Source: JAAYKT01 sp964408955 (lineage in GTDB: Bacteria > Bacillota > Clostridia > Lutisporales > Lutisporaceae). Taken from it: DNA of 64,000 nt. Below, in pieces: positions 1 to 10,992 of this stretch (positions are counted from its first letter, which is position 1; each line of letters begins with the position of its first letter). Where the stretch lies: the NCBI GenBank assembly GCA_964408955.1, contig CAYPBK010000003.1, forward strand, positions 81,036 through 145,035, in the 5' to 3' direction. The translations under genes were made by a program, and so were the position numbers. The notes below the pieces were generated by a model, which saw only the letters and a list, made by a program, of their open reading frames with translations, had not been told where the DNA came from and did no database searches.

Positions 1-1
1 A

Positions 2-3000
2 TCCGGTAAGACCCAGGAGTCAGTTGTATACGGTGAATTGAACAATGCTCAAGTGGAGTCTTTCAATCCCAGAAAAATTTTGTCTTATTTAGGACACACC
101 TCTGCCACTATAAATCAGGGCAATAGTGTAAATGCCTCCGTAGAAATAAAAATAAGTTTGAAAGATTCGGCGGATTTTACAAATTGGCTTTCGGACAAAA
201 CATATGATGATACGGTAAATGTAATTAAAGGAAGAGCTATAGGCAGTGATGGAAGTATCATTGATATTTTCCTAAAACCAAACAATGGTCCTATAATAAA
301 TGAGCTGAAAGGCAGCTTTTTGGCGCCTGCAAACCTTACGGGAAGTCCAAAGGAGTATTTGGCGGAAATATTAATTGATAAAGAGGATAATGGAACCTTC
401 GAGCCAATCTATTCTTTGGCAGTATCTTATGAAGTCCCTCCCGTCATATTTATAAATGATGACAAGGATTTAGAGATCACTTACACAAACTGGCCCCAAG
501 ATGATAAAAAATACTTAGATGATACAGCTCCCATATCCCTTGGCTATATGGTAAAAAACGATGCCACATGGCAAAGCCCCGAGGATTTTAGCTGGTCTTC
601 CAGCAATGATACCATTGCCTCTATAAATTCCTCCACGGGGTCAATTTCCTTTACCGGTAAAGAGGGTGATGTTTATTTCATTCTCACAGCCCATAACGGA
701 TATATCCCGGATAAAGAGTTTTCTTTAAACAGCAATACTTTGCATGTTTTGGAGTCAGACGGAACCTTTCTTTATATATCTGAAAATGTGAAAAATATAG
801 AGATCATGAAAAACAGTGATGCTAAACTTTACTATACTTTCGGGGGAAATAAAGATAATATGAATTTCACCTTCTCTCTGCATGAAGCCGTATATGACGG
901 TGATGTTATTGAGAAAGGCACACTTGTCATGCAAGAATCAATAGACGGTGCCACATCTCTCGCTCCCCCTTATATAATATCAAGGGATCATTTGACAATA
1001 ACCTCCCCTATGGGGAAATCCGGTTACATGGCAGAAGTCTCGGCAAAAGACAAAGATACCGGTAGGGAGTACGGCGATTATGCCTATATATGCGTGAAGG
1101 AGCCGGCCGCCAAAGCAGTGCTAAATATCCCCGAGAACCTTTATATCACAGACCAAAAATCTGCAATGAACATCGATTTTTATATAGAGAATAAGAATGC
1201 CGGAACTTTATGGGATTTAACAGTAAGCAAAAACGGAACTAATGTATATAACTGCGATAGTACCAATTCTACAGTGACAAGCTATGAAATACCCATAGAA
1301 AAAGTAAATAGTGGAAAGCTTTTAGATGTTTATAAAGTGACCTTGAGAGCAAAAAATTCATTTGACGAGACTTACTCCTTCGATACTTACAACATGTATG
1401 TATATAATGAAGCAAGTCTCAAAATTAAAGTAAATGGAGATATAGTAGACAGCCTGACTGTCAGCGCTTCCACAGATTTATCAAAGAAAACCAGTGACGA
1501 AATATTGGAGCTTTTAGAGCAGAATAAACTCATTAAAGATTATGAAATAACCATAGATCAAAGCTTTCCATGGAGTAATATAGATGATAAATTAAGTTGG
1601 AAGACGGAAAACCCAGAAGACATAATATCCTTGAGTTCCTCGAACGCAAGGGATATATCCAAAGCTTTGCCCGGCTGTAAGCTATTCCTTAAAGGCAAAG
1701 CAGCAGGAACAGATAGAATTACAGTTGAGCATATTGCCACAGGCATGAAAACCAGCCTTGATGTAAATGTAGATAATTTGGGAGAAAAACTCTTCATATT
1801 CCAAACATATCCGGCACAAAAATGTACAGTACGGTATAGAAACGGATACGGCTCGGTAGAAGAAAAAGAAACCAATGACAAAGGACGGATAGCCATTTAT
1901 GAAAGCAGCGGGATAAAAAGCGATGTAGATTTTTATCCATCTAATACTGCACTTTCTCGTAATGCCTATTTGAAAAATTCTGATTTGATGCTGAATCAAG
2001 CAAGCATGAAGAGTTTATCGGATTTCCCTGTGAATATAGTAAAAATACCTTCAGTTGAACACCATTTCGTATTGTCCATGGCGGATTATGGCAAAGATAT
2101 AATAGTTCGCGGAGGTGTCTATAGAAACGGTAAGTATTGTCCTGCTGCCAAAATAAACGGCAAGCCGGGAAACGAGGATCAGATTCTCAGCACTCCATAT
2201 GATGGTTATGGTGAATATGATCTGATTTTTGATTCTGCTGAATTTATAAATGGTTATGTAAATACACCCATCGGACCCGATGATAATATCGAATTTGTCT
2301 TGGAAGTTAAATTTCCCGATAATGATTATAAAACTATGTTTGTGAAAATAGATAAAGAGAAAATGGAGGAAATCAGGTACGATCTATCTGGAAGAGCCTT
2401 TGTATTTGAAAAGCCGGAAGAATTTGAAGCCGAAAATTTAACAGGAAATGTATATGTCGTTTCAAGGAAGTTAATAGTCAATGGCAAGGAACAAGCCTTG
2501 CCTGATAATCTTCCCATTACAGAACGATATGACGATGTGTTCATAAAAACAGAAATGTTGCTTGGCTTCGATTCATCTGAAAACAAAAATTTTAAAATTG
2601 TGGCATGGGATAAAGAAAATGATTGGAGTCTTTTTTCTAAAACTGAGGTCTTGGAAAACTATGAATTTTCCGACCATGTAAGAATTCTAAACACTTATGA
2701 TTTGGACGAGCGCGCTTTTCGTCTAAAGCCTGGAGAAAAAAGCTCACTCAATATGAAAGTCCTGATAATAGAAAGTGATAAAACCGAAGATGTTCAACTG
2801 CCCGGATCAATAAATTTACAAAAGCTATATAATATACCTAAAATGGAGACTGAATTAAATTATTATCTTAGCTGGATAAAAACGTCCATTGCCGCCACAA
2901 TGACCAGTACGGAAGATTTATTCGGAACAGTGAATTTTCCCGATATATCGGATATACTACCGAAATACTCTAAATACAGCTGGTTAGATACAAATACTAT

Positions 3001-6000
3001 AAGAATGGAAGTAAGTCCTACGGAGGACCCGCTGGTATATAAAGGTATCGTAAAATTTGCCGCAGGGGCATTAACCAGAGAAAACCCTTCGGGGGTATTT
3101 ACGGTAAATGATAAGGGAACATCGGAAACCCTTAACTTTATGCCCGGACTAAGCGATATAAAGGCAATGAAAAAAGGGGATTACTTGAAAAAGAGCAAGG
3201 AAACAATGGTAAAAAACCAATCAGGCGCTTCGGGACATGACCAAACTTACGGAGGCGGAGCTTACATAGAATGCGAAATATATTATGATGTAAAGACAAT
3301 GAGATGGAAAACATTCATATTGCAATCCGATGTCTTTTTAGGCGCCGGCGCCAGCTATTACCGCATGTTCAACACCATGGCGGGACCAGTGCCTGTAACA
3401 GCCGAATTCAGAACTGGGCTGACGGGGCAGATAGGATTGAAGATTTTGTCAAAGCGGATATACGATGAAGATACAGATGATTTTACAGTTGTGAAGGATT
3501 ATGTAACGGAGCTCAGACCTTATTGGTATATCTACGGCTTTGGCGGTATCGGAGCCGACTATGTGGTGGCAAGCCTAAAAGTAGGGGTATATGGGCAGAT
3601 AGATTTGGATCAACATTTTATGTGGCTGAATAAGGATTATGATAATTATGAAAAATTAAACGGTCAAAAAATTACAATATCCGGAGAAACAGGTGTCAAG
3701 TTTCAAGCAAGTGTCCTATTCATAAACTATACGAAGAAATATAAATTAGGCGGTGTCAGCAAATCATGGGTATTTAACAACTACAATGAAATTGAAAACT
3801 ATATCAAAAAAGAGATGAAAAAAAGCGGCAGAGCCATGTTTGCGCTTCAGGGGGCAGAAGGAGAATATTTGTTATTTGAAGAAGACGGAGAAGAATCGTC
3901 TTTTGAAAATAAGCCTTGTGAAAACCCTATTTTTTCGGATGATGGCAAGCTTATGATTTATATATCTAATATGAATAGCAATGATACTAATAATAGGTCG
4001 CTATGTTATGCAGAAAATACCCAAGTAGATCCTTCTGATTATGCCGACGCTAACGGGGTAATCTCTGGCACCAAGGATATGGCGGCGGCAGCTTGGGTAC
4101 GCACCATGAAAAAAATAGAACAAAACCCCGATGAAGAAACATCATTGACGGAGCTTTATGACATTATCTCTTCCTCGGAAATAATGGCATCTATTTATGA
4201 CGGTACTACATTTAACACCACAAGACTTACGGATAATTCTATACCGGATATGTCACCGGCAGTGGCAGCAAAGGATGGCAAAGCTATAGTGATTTGGAAA
4301 AACGCCTATGCAAGCGATAAGGATGACCCATTAAACTTTGACGGCAGAAATTGTATTATGTACTCCTTCTTCGACGGAGCGAATTGGAGTGAAGGCAAGC
4401 AGCTGACAAGCGAAGGCAATGTCACATCTTATAATGTGACAATGCTAAATGACGGGACAAGCGCTATAGCATACGAATTACAGGAAGCTGACGGAAGCTC
4501 TGATATATTTGTTGTCATAATTGGCGACCATGGGGAAATTAAGTCCGGTACAAAATTGCCCCACAGCTATAATGTAAATACAAATCCTCAAATTACATCC
4601 TTGGAATTTCCCGATGGAGAAGAAAGATTTGTAGTAAGTCAAAACAACTACGACGAGGAAGATGGCGCAGTATCAGACCCGGCGTTGATAATTTCAGCTA
4701 TGGATAAAAACGGCGATATCTATAAAGATTTTGGAAAAGAGCTAAAAGGGACCTCTTTTTATCAAAGAGCAAGATTTATAAAAGGCGCAAAATCCTTAAA
4801 CGAACTGTCCGTTATCTGGGAAGAGCCGGATACTGACGGCAATACCACTATATGGGGCAGGGCTTTTTCCATAAATGATAAAGGCAATATAATTGAATCT
4901 GCGGACATGAAGCTTTTGGAATTGGAAACAGGTGAAGAAATGGATTCTTATGATGCATATATAGATGATGACGGCAATATAAACTTTGTCCTTCTAATAT
5001 CAAAGGGAGAAAAGCAAGAAATAAAGAGAGTTACAAAAAAATTTGAAAACGATATAGCTATAGATGACATAAGTTTCTTTAGGGATGAGCTTTTGCCGAG
5101 ACTTACTCTGCCTATAACATTTACGGTTTATAACAAAGGCAAAGAAGAAATAAATGAATTAAAAATAACTATTGATGGCAAAGAAAAAACCTTCGATGAA
5201 AATATCCTGCCCGGGGAATATAAAGAATTAAAATATATGTATGAGATTCCGGAAGATGTAACAGATCAAAGCTATTCTATAAAGGCGTGTTATTTATCAG
5301 CTCCCACCGTTGAAAAGATAGGCATATTGAATATGTCTTTGCCTGATGTAGGCATAGGGCAAATAAAGATCTTGGAAGAGAAAAATAGGGAGCGGCTCTT
5401 AGGCATCAAACTTTATAATAGCGTTTTCTCTCCGTTGGAATATGGTAAACACAAGATAGAGCTAAATATATATGATAATAGCGACTTTGACAGTGCTCCC
5501 CTTTTAACTGAAACCATAGAGGATGTAGACAGCCTAAATAGCATAAATAATGGTTCTTATGTAAAGACAATAACTCTTGGTGAGGGAATGATGAAAGGAC
5601 TTTTAAATGCCAAAGGCGAGATACCAAAAGAGGGCAGCAGAATATTTGTAAAAGCCTATTTGGAAGAAAACGATAACATAGAGGAAGACGCTGACATATC
5701 AAATGATTGGGGCTATATAAATTTGCAAAGCCTACTTGTGAAAAATCAAGGTCCCGTATCCCTATGGAGTGCTATGAAATCCGATAAAGAAGGCACAGTA
5801 ATAAAAGTTATTATGCAAAATAACTCCATGAATGTGCTGAAAAACGGATATATAGTTGCAAAATTAGAAGATAAAAATCATAAGATATTAGGCTCTATGA
5901 CAAAAAATATTTTACCTACAAAAGGGGAAGAAACAAGTACCTATGAATTTTCCTTTGACAAACCCGGTGTCTATAATGAAGTTTATTTTGTAAATGAAAT

Positions 6001-6679
6001 TATTGATGAGCCCAAAGAAAACAAAGAAGAAGACCGTGACAAACATAATGGTGGGGATAATAAAGGAGCGGATACAAGAGGGCAAAAAGAACCCATATTA
6101 ATTCCCAAAGAGGTATCCCACGGAATGACGGAAGAAAGATTTTCAGATGTAACAAAGAATGATTGGTTTTATGAAGCCATCAAATATGTATATGACAAAG
6201 GGCTGATGATTGGAACAGGAGAGAACACTTTTGCCCCGTATAGTCCTGTCAATAGAGCTATGTTTGTTACTTTATTGCATAGGATGTCCCCTGAATCGGA
6301 AGAAAGATATGTAAATATTTTTGAAGATATAAAAAACGATGCCTACTACAGCGAAGCTGTAGCGTGGGCTTCTTACATGGGTATCGTAAATGGTATAAAT
6401 GCAAATGAATTTGCGCCGGATGCAAATATCACTCGTGAGCAAACAGTGGTGATGCTTTATCGCTTCGCCAAAACCATGGGCTACGATATCATGAAAAAAG
6501 CGGAGCTGAGAGACTACAAGGATTGGGAATCCCTATCCGACTATGCCATATCCCCGATGGAGTGGGCTGTTGCATCGGGTATCATCAAAGGAACCGGGGA
6601 ATATGAATTATCACCAAAGGGTATTTTCACAAGGGCAGAAATGGCTGCTGTCTTGCAGAGATTTCTTATAGGAGAGTAG
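2..6679 (+). CDS. Giant S-layer-homology surface protein, 5' end cut by window edge
   Basis: The frame is open from base 2 with no convincing start; the TTG at 38 has no ribosome binding site, so the gene begins before the window. The visible part has about 2225 residues. The C-terminus carries three SLH repeats (about nt 6139-6290, 6313-6480, 6505-6676), which normally bind secondary cell-wall polymer. Before them lies a charged linker (about nt 6010-6110). A CARDB-like beta domain is visible around nt 5060-5600, and a Ser/Asn-rich bacterial-Ig-like stretch around nt 590-680. The middle (about nt 3240-3800) is rich in Gly, Tyr and aromatic residues and I do not recognise it. A hairpin terminator follows, so the gene ends its own unit. 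By eye the base composition is less AT-rich than the downstream genes. The role is inferred as a secreted cell-surface structural or adhesive protein. Confidence 0.85.
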   Translation, partial: SGKTQESVVYGELNNAQVESFNPRKILSYLGHTSATINQGNSVNASVEIKISLKDSADFTNWLSDKTYDDTVNVIKGRAIGSDGSIIDIFLKPNNGPIINELKGSFLAPANLTGSPKEYLAEILIDKEDNGTFEPIYSLAVSYEVPPVIFINDDKDLEITYTNWPQDDKKYLDDTAPISLGYMVKNDATWQSPEDFSWSSSNDTIASINSSTGSISFTGKEGDVYFILTAHNGYIPDKEFSLNSNTLHVLESDGTFLYISENVKNIEIMKNSDAKLYYTFGGNKDNMNFTFSLHEAVYDGDVIEKGTLVMQESIDGATSLAPPYIISRDHLTITSPMGKSGYMAEVSAKDKDTGREYGDYAYICVKEPAAKAVLNIPENLYITDQKSAMNIDFYIENKNAGTLWDLTVSKNGTNVYNCDSTNSTVTSYEIPIEKVNSGKLLDVYKVTLRAKNSFDETYSFDTYNMYVYNEASLKIKVNGDIVDSLTVSASTDLSKKTSDEILELLEQNKLIKDYEITIDQSFPWSNIDDKLSWKTENPEDIISLSSSNARDISKALPGCKLFLKGKAAGTDRITVEHIATGMKTSLDVNVDNLGEKLFIFQTYPAQKCTVRYRNGYGSVEEKETNDKGRIAIYESSGIKSDVDFYPSNTALSRNAYLKNSDLMLNQASMKSLSDFPVNIVKIPSVEHHFVLSMADYGKDIIVRGGVYRNGKYCPAAKINGKPGNEDQILSTPYDGYGEYDLIFDSAEFINGYVNTPIGPDDNIEFVLEVKFPDNDYKTMFVKIDKEKMEEIRYDLSGRAFVFEKPEEFEAENLTGNVYVVSRKLIVNGKEQALPDNLPITERYDDVFIKTEMLLGFDSSENKNFKIVAWDKENDWSLFSKTEVLENYEFSDHVRILNTYDLDERAFRLKPGEKSSLNMKVLIIESDKTEDVQLPGSINLQKLYNIPKMETELNYYLSWIKTSIAATMTSTEDLFGTVNFPDISDILPKYSKYSWLDTNTIRMEVSPTEDPLVYKGIVKFAAGALTRENPSGVFTVNDKGTSETLNFMPGLSDIKAMKKGDYLKKSKETMVKNQSGASGHDQTYGGGAYIECEIYYDVKTMRWKTFILQSDVFLGAGASYYRMFNTMAGPVPVTAEFRTGLTGQIGLKILSKRIYDEDTDDFTVVKDYVTELRPYWYIYGFGGIGADYVVASLKVGVYGQIDLDQHFMWLNKDYDNYEKLNGQKITISGETGVKFQASVLFINYTKKYKLGGVSKSWVFNNYNEIENYIKKEMKKSGRAMFALQGAEGEYLLFEEDGEESSFENKPCENPIFSDDGKLMIYISNMNSNDTNNRSLCYAENTQVDPSDYADANGVISGTKDMAAAAWVRTMKKIEQNPDEETSLTELYDIISSSEIMASIYDGTTFNTTRLTDNSIPDMSPAVAAKDGKAIVIWKNAYASDKDDPLNFDGRNCIMYSFFDGANWSEGKQLTSEGNVTSYNVTMLNDGTSAIAYELQEADGSSDIFVVIIGDHGEIKSGTKLPHSYNVNTNPQITSLEFPDGEERFVVSQNNYDEEDGAVSDPALIISAMDKNGDIYKDFGKELKGTSFYQRARFIKGAKSLNELSVIWEEPDTDGNTTIWGRAFSINDKGNIIESADMKLLELETGEEMDSYDAYIDDDGNINFVLLISKGEKQEIKRVTKKFENDIAIDDISFFRDELLPRLTLPITFTVYNKGKEEINELKITIDGKEKTFDENILPGEYKELKYMYEIPEDVTDQSYSIKACYLSAPTVEKIGILNMSLPDVGIGQIKILEEKNRERLLGIKLYNSVFSPLEYGKHKIELNIYDNSDFDSAPLLTETIEDVDSLNSINNGSYVKTITLGEGMMKGLLNAKGEIPKEGSRIFVKAYLEENDNIEEDADISNDWGYINLQSLLVKNQGPVSLWSAMKSDKEGTVIKVIMQNNSMNVLKNGYIVAKLEDKNHKILGSMTKNILPTKGEETSTYEFSFDKPGVYNEVYFVNEIIDEPKENKEEDRDKHNGGDNKGADTRGQKEPILIPKEVSHGMTEERFSDVTKNDWFYEAIKYVYDKGLMIGTGENTFAPYSPVNRAMFVTLLHRMSPESEERYVNIFEDIKNDAYYSEAVAWASYMGIVNGINANEFAPDANITREQTVVMLYRFAKTMGYDIMKKAELRDYKDWESLSDYAISPMEWAVASGIIKGTGEYELSPKGIFTRAEMAAVLQRFLIGE

Positions 6680-6712
6680 TCTCTGTAACTAAGAATTATT
6701 AAACAATGTATT

Positions 6713-6748
6713 AAGGGTATTGCAATGTTAAGGTGCAGTACCCTTTTT
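6713..6748 (+). terminator. Rho-independent terminator of the SLH gene
   Basis: A 12-bp stem (6713-6724 with 6734-6745, one G-T pair), a 9-nt loop and a short T run lie 34 bases after the SLH stop codon. Confidence 0.75.
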
Positions 6749-6871
6749 AAATACCGCTTAATAAGACAAGGATATTTCCTGTTTTGTTTATTAAATTAAA
6801 AAAGAAATAAAGGAAATCTGGTTATTATGTTGTATATTACTATTAGCCTATTTTTGAGGAGATGTTTCATT

Positions 6872-7870
6872 ATGATTAGAGAAAAGACAGAAGAAATAGA
6901 ACAGAAAATTTTATCTCAATATGGTACAAAAAGCAATGAAAGCAAAGGCAGAGTAAAAAATGAAGAAAAATGTGAGATAAGAACAGAATTTCAAAGAGAC
7001 AGAGACAGGATAATTCATTCAAAAGCTTTTAGGAGGCTAAAGCATAAAACCCAGGTTTTTATTTCCCCTGAGGGTGACCATTACAGAACAAGGCTAACAC
7101 ACACCCTAGAGGTATCTCAGATATCCAGGACTATAGCCAGAGCCCTTCGATTAAATGAAGATTTGACTGAAGCTATTGCTTTAGGACATGATTTAGGACA
7201 TACACCCTTTGGTCATGCCGGTGAAATTGTTTTGAATGATCTTTATCCAGCCGGTTTTAAACATAATGAGCAAAGTCTAAGGGTGGTAGAGGTTTTAGAG
7301 GATAGAAAGGGCTTAAATCTCACCTTAGAAGTTAAGGATGGAATACTTAATCACACAGGGTCAGTTTGTCCCGACACATTGGAGGGCGTAGTGGTCAGAC
7401 TTTCTGATAGAGTAGCCTATATTAATCATGACATTGATGATGCAATAAGAGCAAATATTATAAATGAAAAGGATTTACCAGGGGAATATATTAGAATACT
7501 TGGAGACACTCATAAAAAAAGAATAAATACAATGATAATAGATATTATAGAGGAAAGCTTGGATAAACCTTATGCGAAAATGAGCGACAGTATTTTAGAA
7601 GCAACAAATGGATTAAGAAATTATTTATTTGAGAACATTTACGTTGGTTCAAAAGCAAAGGAAGAAGAGGCTAAAACACGGCATATCATCGAAGAACTAT
7701 ATAAATACTTTTTAAAAAACCCCCAGGAGCTTTGGAACAATGACTTAAACAATCTGAATCAAAAAGAAATTGAAAGAATTGTATGTGATTATGTTGCAGG
7801 TATGACAGATAGATATGCTATCGATAAATATAAATCAATATTTTTACCTTTACCATGGAAATGCTTATAA
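6872..7870 (+). CDS. dGTPase-like HD-domain nucleotide triphosphohydrolase
   Basis: This is a deoxyguanosinetriphosphate triphosphohydrolase-like protein of 332 residues. Family members cleave dNTPs to deoxynucleoside and triphosphate in the cytoplasm. HD-fold metal ligands are visible: a His in RLTHTLEV near residue 77 and the HD pair in GHDLGHTPFGH near residue 109, followed by the NEQSLRVVE segment typical of the family. The start is ATG 6872 with GAGGAGA nine bases upstream; an upstream in-frame ATG (6827) has no ribosome binding site. The gene stands directly before dnaG and rpoD, a common clostridial order, which suggests a link to DNA replication housekeeping. The exact nucleotide preference cannot be read from the sequence. 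Confidence 0.88.
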   Translation: MIREKTEEIEQKILSQYGTKSNESKGRVKNEEKCEIRTEFQRDRDRIIHSKAFRRLKHKTQVFISPEGDHYRTRLTHTLEVSQISRTIARALRLNEDLTEAIALGHDLGHTPFGHAGEIVLNDLYPAGFKHNEQSLRVVEVLEDRKGLNLTLEVKDGILNHTGSVCPDTLEGVVVRLSDRVAYINHDIDDAIRANIINEKDLPGEYIRILGDTHKKRINTMIIDIIEESLDKPYAKMSDSILEATNGLRNYLFENIYVGSKAKEEEAKTRHIIEELYKYFLKNPQELWNNDLNNLNQKEIERIVCDYVAGMTDRYAIDKYKSIFLPLPWKCL

Positions 7871-8017
7871 TATTCATATTTTTTATGAAAGTTTTGTAGG
7901 ATAATTAATAATTTTATCGAATTATAACTACAAGAGAAGAATTATTAATAAAGGTAGCTTTACAATGCATTACTTTATTAAATATTTTAAAAAATAAAGC
8001 AAAAGGTGGGTATTAGT

Positions 8018-9766
8018 ATGTATTTCTCAGAAGATAAGGTTTCTGAGATAATTGAAAAAAATGATATTGTGGATTTGATATCACAATATTTAAGTCTTAA
8101 AAGTAAAGGGAAGAATCATTGGGGTTTATGTCCTTTTCATACTGAAAAGACCCCTTCTTTTAGCGTTTCAAAGGAAAAACAAATGTTTTATTGTTTTGGG
8201 TGTGGTGTAGGTGGAAATGTAATAACCTTTATCCAGAAGGTAGAGAGGCTAAGCTATATTGAGTCCTTATATTATTTAGCAAAAAGGGCAAGAATCCAAA
8301 TTGATGATAGTTATAATAAGGAAGATTTAAAAGCAGTTAAAGAAAAAGAATTACTTTATAGTGTAAACACAGAGGCTGCTAAGTTTTTCTATAGAAATAC
8401 TAAAGATAATCCGGGTGCAATTTCATATTTGAATAAAAGAAGCCTGAGCAAAGAAAGTATCAAAAAATTTGGTATTGGTTATTCCCTTAATAGTTGGAAT
8501 GCCTTAAACAAGCATTTGAATTCTAAAGGCTTTTCTGATGAATTAATAGAAAAGGCAGGATTGATAATCAAAAAAGACTCAGGTTATTATGATAGGTTCA
8601 GGAGCCGCCTAATGTTTCCTATTATGAATTTAAAGAATAAGGTGATAGCTTTTGGCGGAAGGGTTCTTGATGAAAGTAAACCGAAATATCTTAATTCACC
8701 TGAAACTGCGATATACAGTAAAAGTAATAATATATATTCTTTAAACAATGCTAAGGAAGTTATGGATTTAGAAAATATAATAGTAGTTGAAGGTTATATG
8801 GATGTAATATCCTTATACCAGCATGGTTTTAAAAATGTTGTAGCTTCTTTAGGCACGGCTTTTACTCAACAACAAGCAAAGCTATTAAAAAGATATTCAA
8901 ATGAGATAATAATAGCCTATGATTCAGACGCAGCGGGGCAATCCGCTACTCTTAAAGGATTATCAATATTGCACAAGGAAGGATGTAAAATAAAAATTTT
9001 AACTTTTCCAAAAGGTATGGACCCCGATGATTTAATTAACGAAAAAGGGGTGGAAGCCTTTAAAAGCTTACTAGATAACAGTTATTCACTAACGGAATAC
9101 AAGATTCTTCTTGCAAAGAAAAACGTTAATGCGGACGAACTAGAACACCGAATACGTTTTACCAGAAGGCTGGCTGTTATCTTAGGAACTTTGGAAAGCC
9201 CCATTGAGGTGGATGCATATATAAAAAAATATTCAAAAGAAATGCAAATTAGTGAAGAAGCTATATATGCAGAGTTAAAGAAAATTAAAAATAAGCATAT
9301 CAATGGAAATAACAGGCATAATATTATAAGCAATGATAAAAATACTAATGGTCAATTAATAGCTGAAAAGAAAATCCTGAATATTTGCATTTCAAGCAAG
9401 GAAAAGGGAGAGATAATTTTTTCGAAAATAAAACCGGAATATTTTTCATTACCTCTACATGAAAAAATTGCATCAATTATTAATTTGCAAATAAAAGAAG
9501 GAAAATCGTTATCTGCTGGAGAAGTACTAATCCATTTGAAAAATGATGAGGAAGTAAATGAAGTATCAAAAATATTTAATATTGAAATTACAGAGGATGA
9601 TATTGAAAATATAGATTTATATATTAATAAGATTTTTGAACATAGTATAGAAGGAAAAATTGCACAATTAACTAATAAAATGAATGAATATTATAAAACA
9701 GGTGAAAAAGAAAAGGCTAATTCAATGTTTAAAGAAATCATGGATTTACAAAAGAAAAAGAAATAA
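8018..9766 (+). CDS. dnaG: DNA primase DnaG
   Basis: DnaG makes RNA primers for replication. The protein has 582 residues, normal for the family. An N-terminal zinc-binding domain shows CPFH (about residues 38-41) and CFGC (about 59-62). The catalytic TOPRIM core shows VVEGYMDV near residue 257 and AYDSDAAG near 302, holding the acidic metal ligands. The C-terminal third is the weakly conserved helicase-binding domain. ATG 8018 is preferred because AAAGGTGGG lies about seven bases upstream; a GTG at 8006 overlaps that ribosome binding site. It is followed after 23 bases by rpoD, the classic macromolecular-synthesis arrangement, so co-transcription is likely. Confidence 0.95.
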   Translation: MYFSEDKVSEIIEKNDIVDLISQYLSLKSKGKNHWGLCPFHTEKTPSFSVSKEKQMFYCFGCGVGGNVITFIQKVERLSYIESLYYLAKRARIQIDDSYNKEDLKAVKEKELLYSVNTEAAKFFYRNTKDNPGAISYLNKRSLSKESIKKFGIGYSLNSWNALNKHLNSKGFSDELIEKAGLIIKKDSGYYDRFRSRLMFPIMNLKNKVIAFGGRVLDESKPKYLNSPETAIYSKSNNIYSLNNAKEVMDLENIIVVEGYMDVISLYQHGFKNVVASLGTAFTQQQAKLLKRYSNEIIIAYDSDAAGQSATLKGLSILHKEGCKIKILTFPKGMDPDDLINEKGVEAFKSLLDNSYSLTEYKILLAKKNVNADELEHRIRFTRRLAVILGTLESPIEVDAYIKKYSKEMQISEEAIYAELKKIKNKHINGNNRHNIISNDKNTNGQLIAEKKILNICISSKEKGEIIFSKIKPEYFSLPLHEKIASIINLQIKEGKSLSAGEVLIHLKNDEEVNEVSKIFNIEITEDDIENIDLYINKIFEHSIEGKIAQLTNKMNEYYKTGEKEKANSMFKEIMDLQKKKK

Positions 9767-9789
9767 TTTCCTTGAAAGGAGGGGTTGAC

Positions 9790-10881
9790 ATGAAAAACGA
9801 AACATTAAAAATAAATAATATAAAAGAGTTAGTTGAAAAAGGCAAAAAGAACGGTATGCTTTCTTATAAAGAAATTATGGATGCTCTTGAAGAAGTTGAA
9901 ATGGATTCCGACCAAATAGATCGAATATACGAGTATTTAGAATCTAGAGGTATAGATATATTAGGCAACATAGAAGCAGAGATAGATAGCCTTCCGTCTG
10001 GAGACGATGATACTGAGGAAGTTGATTTAGACCTCTCTGTCCCTGAAGGGGTGAGCATCGACGATCCCGTTAGAATGTATTTGAAAGAAATTGGAAAGGT
10101 TCCGCTACTAACATCAGATGAAGAAATTTACCTTGCAAAAAGAATGGAAGTAGGGGACTTAGATGCGAAGAAAAAGTTGACAGAAGCTAATTTGAGATTA
10201 GTTGTCAGTATTGCTAAAAGGTATGTTGGACGGGGAATGCTTTTTCTTGATTTAATTCAAGAAGGGAATTTAGGTTTAATCAAAGCGGTAGAAAAATTTG
10301 ACTATAATAAAGGTTTCAAATTTAGCACCTATGCAACTTGGTGGATTAGGCAAGCTATAACAAGAGCAATTGCAGACCAGGCTAGAACCATTAGGATACC
10401 CGTTCATATGGTAGAAACCATAAATAAACTTATAAGAGTTCACAGGCAATTGCTGCAAGAATTAGGGAGAGATCCCCTACCCGAAGAGATTGCAGCAGAA
10501 ATGGGTTTGCCTGAAGATAAAGTCAGGGAAATCCAAAAGATAGCTCAGGAGCCTGTTTCACTTGAAACTCCGATTGGCGAAGAGGAAGACAGCCATCTTG
10601 GTGATTTTATACCCGATGATGATGCTCTTGCTCCGGCTGAGGCAGCAGCCTTCACCTTGCTAAAAGAACAGCTTATGGATGTACTAGATACTTTAACTCC
10701 CAGGGAAGAAAAGGTACTACGTTTAAGGTTTGGTCTTGATGATGGTCGGGCGAGGACTTTAGAGGAAGTAGGCAAGGAATTTAACGTTACGAGGGAGCGG
10801 ATCAGGCAGATAGAGGCAAAGGCTTTAAGGAAGCTTCGCCATCCAAGCAGGAGTAAAAAGCTAAAGGATTACCTTGAGTAG
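9790..10881 (+). CDS. rpoD: Primary RNA polymerase sigma factor (SigA/RpoD)
   Basis: This is the housekeeping sigma factor, 363 residues, the size seen in Firmicutes. It has a short region 1.1, region 1.2 (DDPVRMYLKEIGKVPLLT), region 2 with the -10 recognition helix (YATWWIRQAITRAIADQ), region 3, and region 4.2 with the -35 recognition helix (TRERIRQIEAKALRKLR). ATG 9790 follows AAAGGAGGGG with normal spacing; the TTG at 9772 would place that ribosome binding site inside the gene. Several promoters annotated in this window match the TTGACA/TATAAT pattern this factor reads. Confidence 0.97.
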   Translation: MKNETLKINNIKELVEKGKKNGMLSYKEIMDALEEVEMDSDQIDRIYEYLESRGIDILGNIEAEIDSLPSGDDDTEEVDLDLSVPEGVSIDDPVRMYLKEIGKVPLLTSDEEIYLAKRMEVGDLDAKKKLTEANLRLVVSIAKRYVGRGMLFLDLIQEGNLGLIKAVEKFDYNKGFKFSTYATWWIRQAITRAIADQARTIRIPVHMVETINKLIRVHRQLLQELGRDPLPEEIAAEMGLPEDKVREIQKIAQEPVSLETPIGEEEDSHLGDFIPDDDALAPAEAAAFTLLKEQLMDVLDTLTPREEKVLRLRFGLDDGRARTLEEVGKEFNVTRERIRQIEAKALRKLRHPSRSKKLKDYLE

Positions 10882-10992
10882 AGCTCAGGATTTCCGTTAG
10901 CATATCTCCCGCCTCATTTATACACTCAGATACGTTTATATGAACTAATAAACACCCTCATTGAAAATTGCATAATATGATGAAAAATACTA

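Noticed and set aside
1558..1999. Two overlapping minus-strand ORFs opposite the SLH gene
   Set aside because: Antisense to a long coding frame, low-complexity, without start signals.
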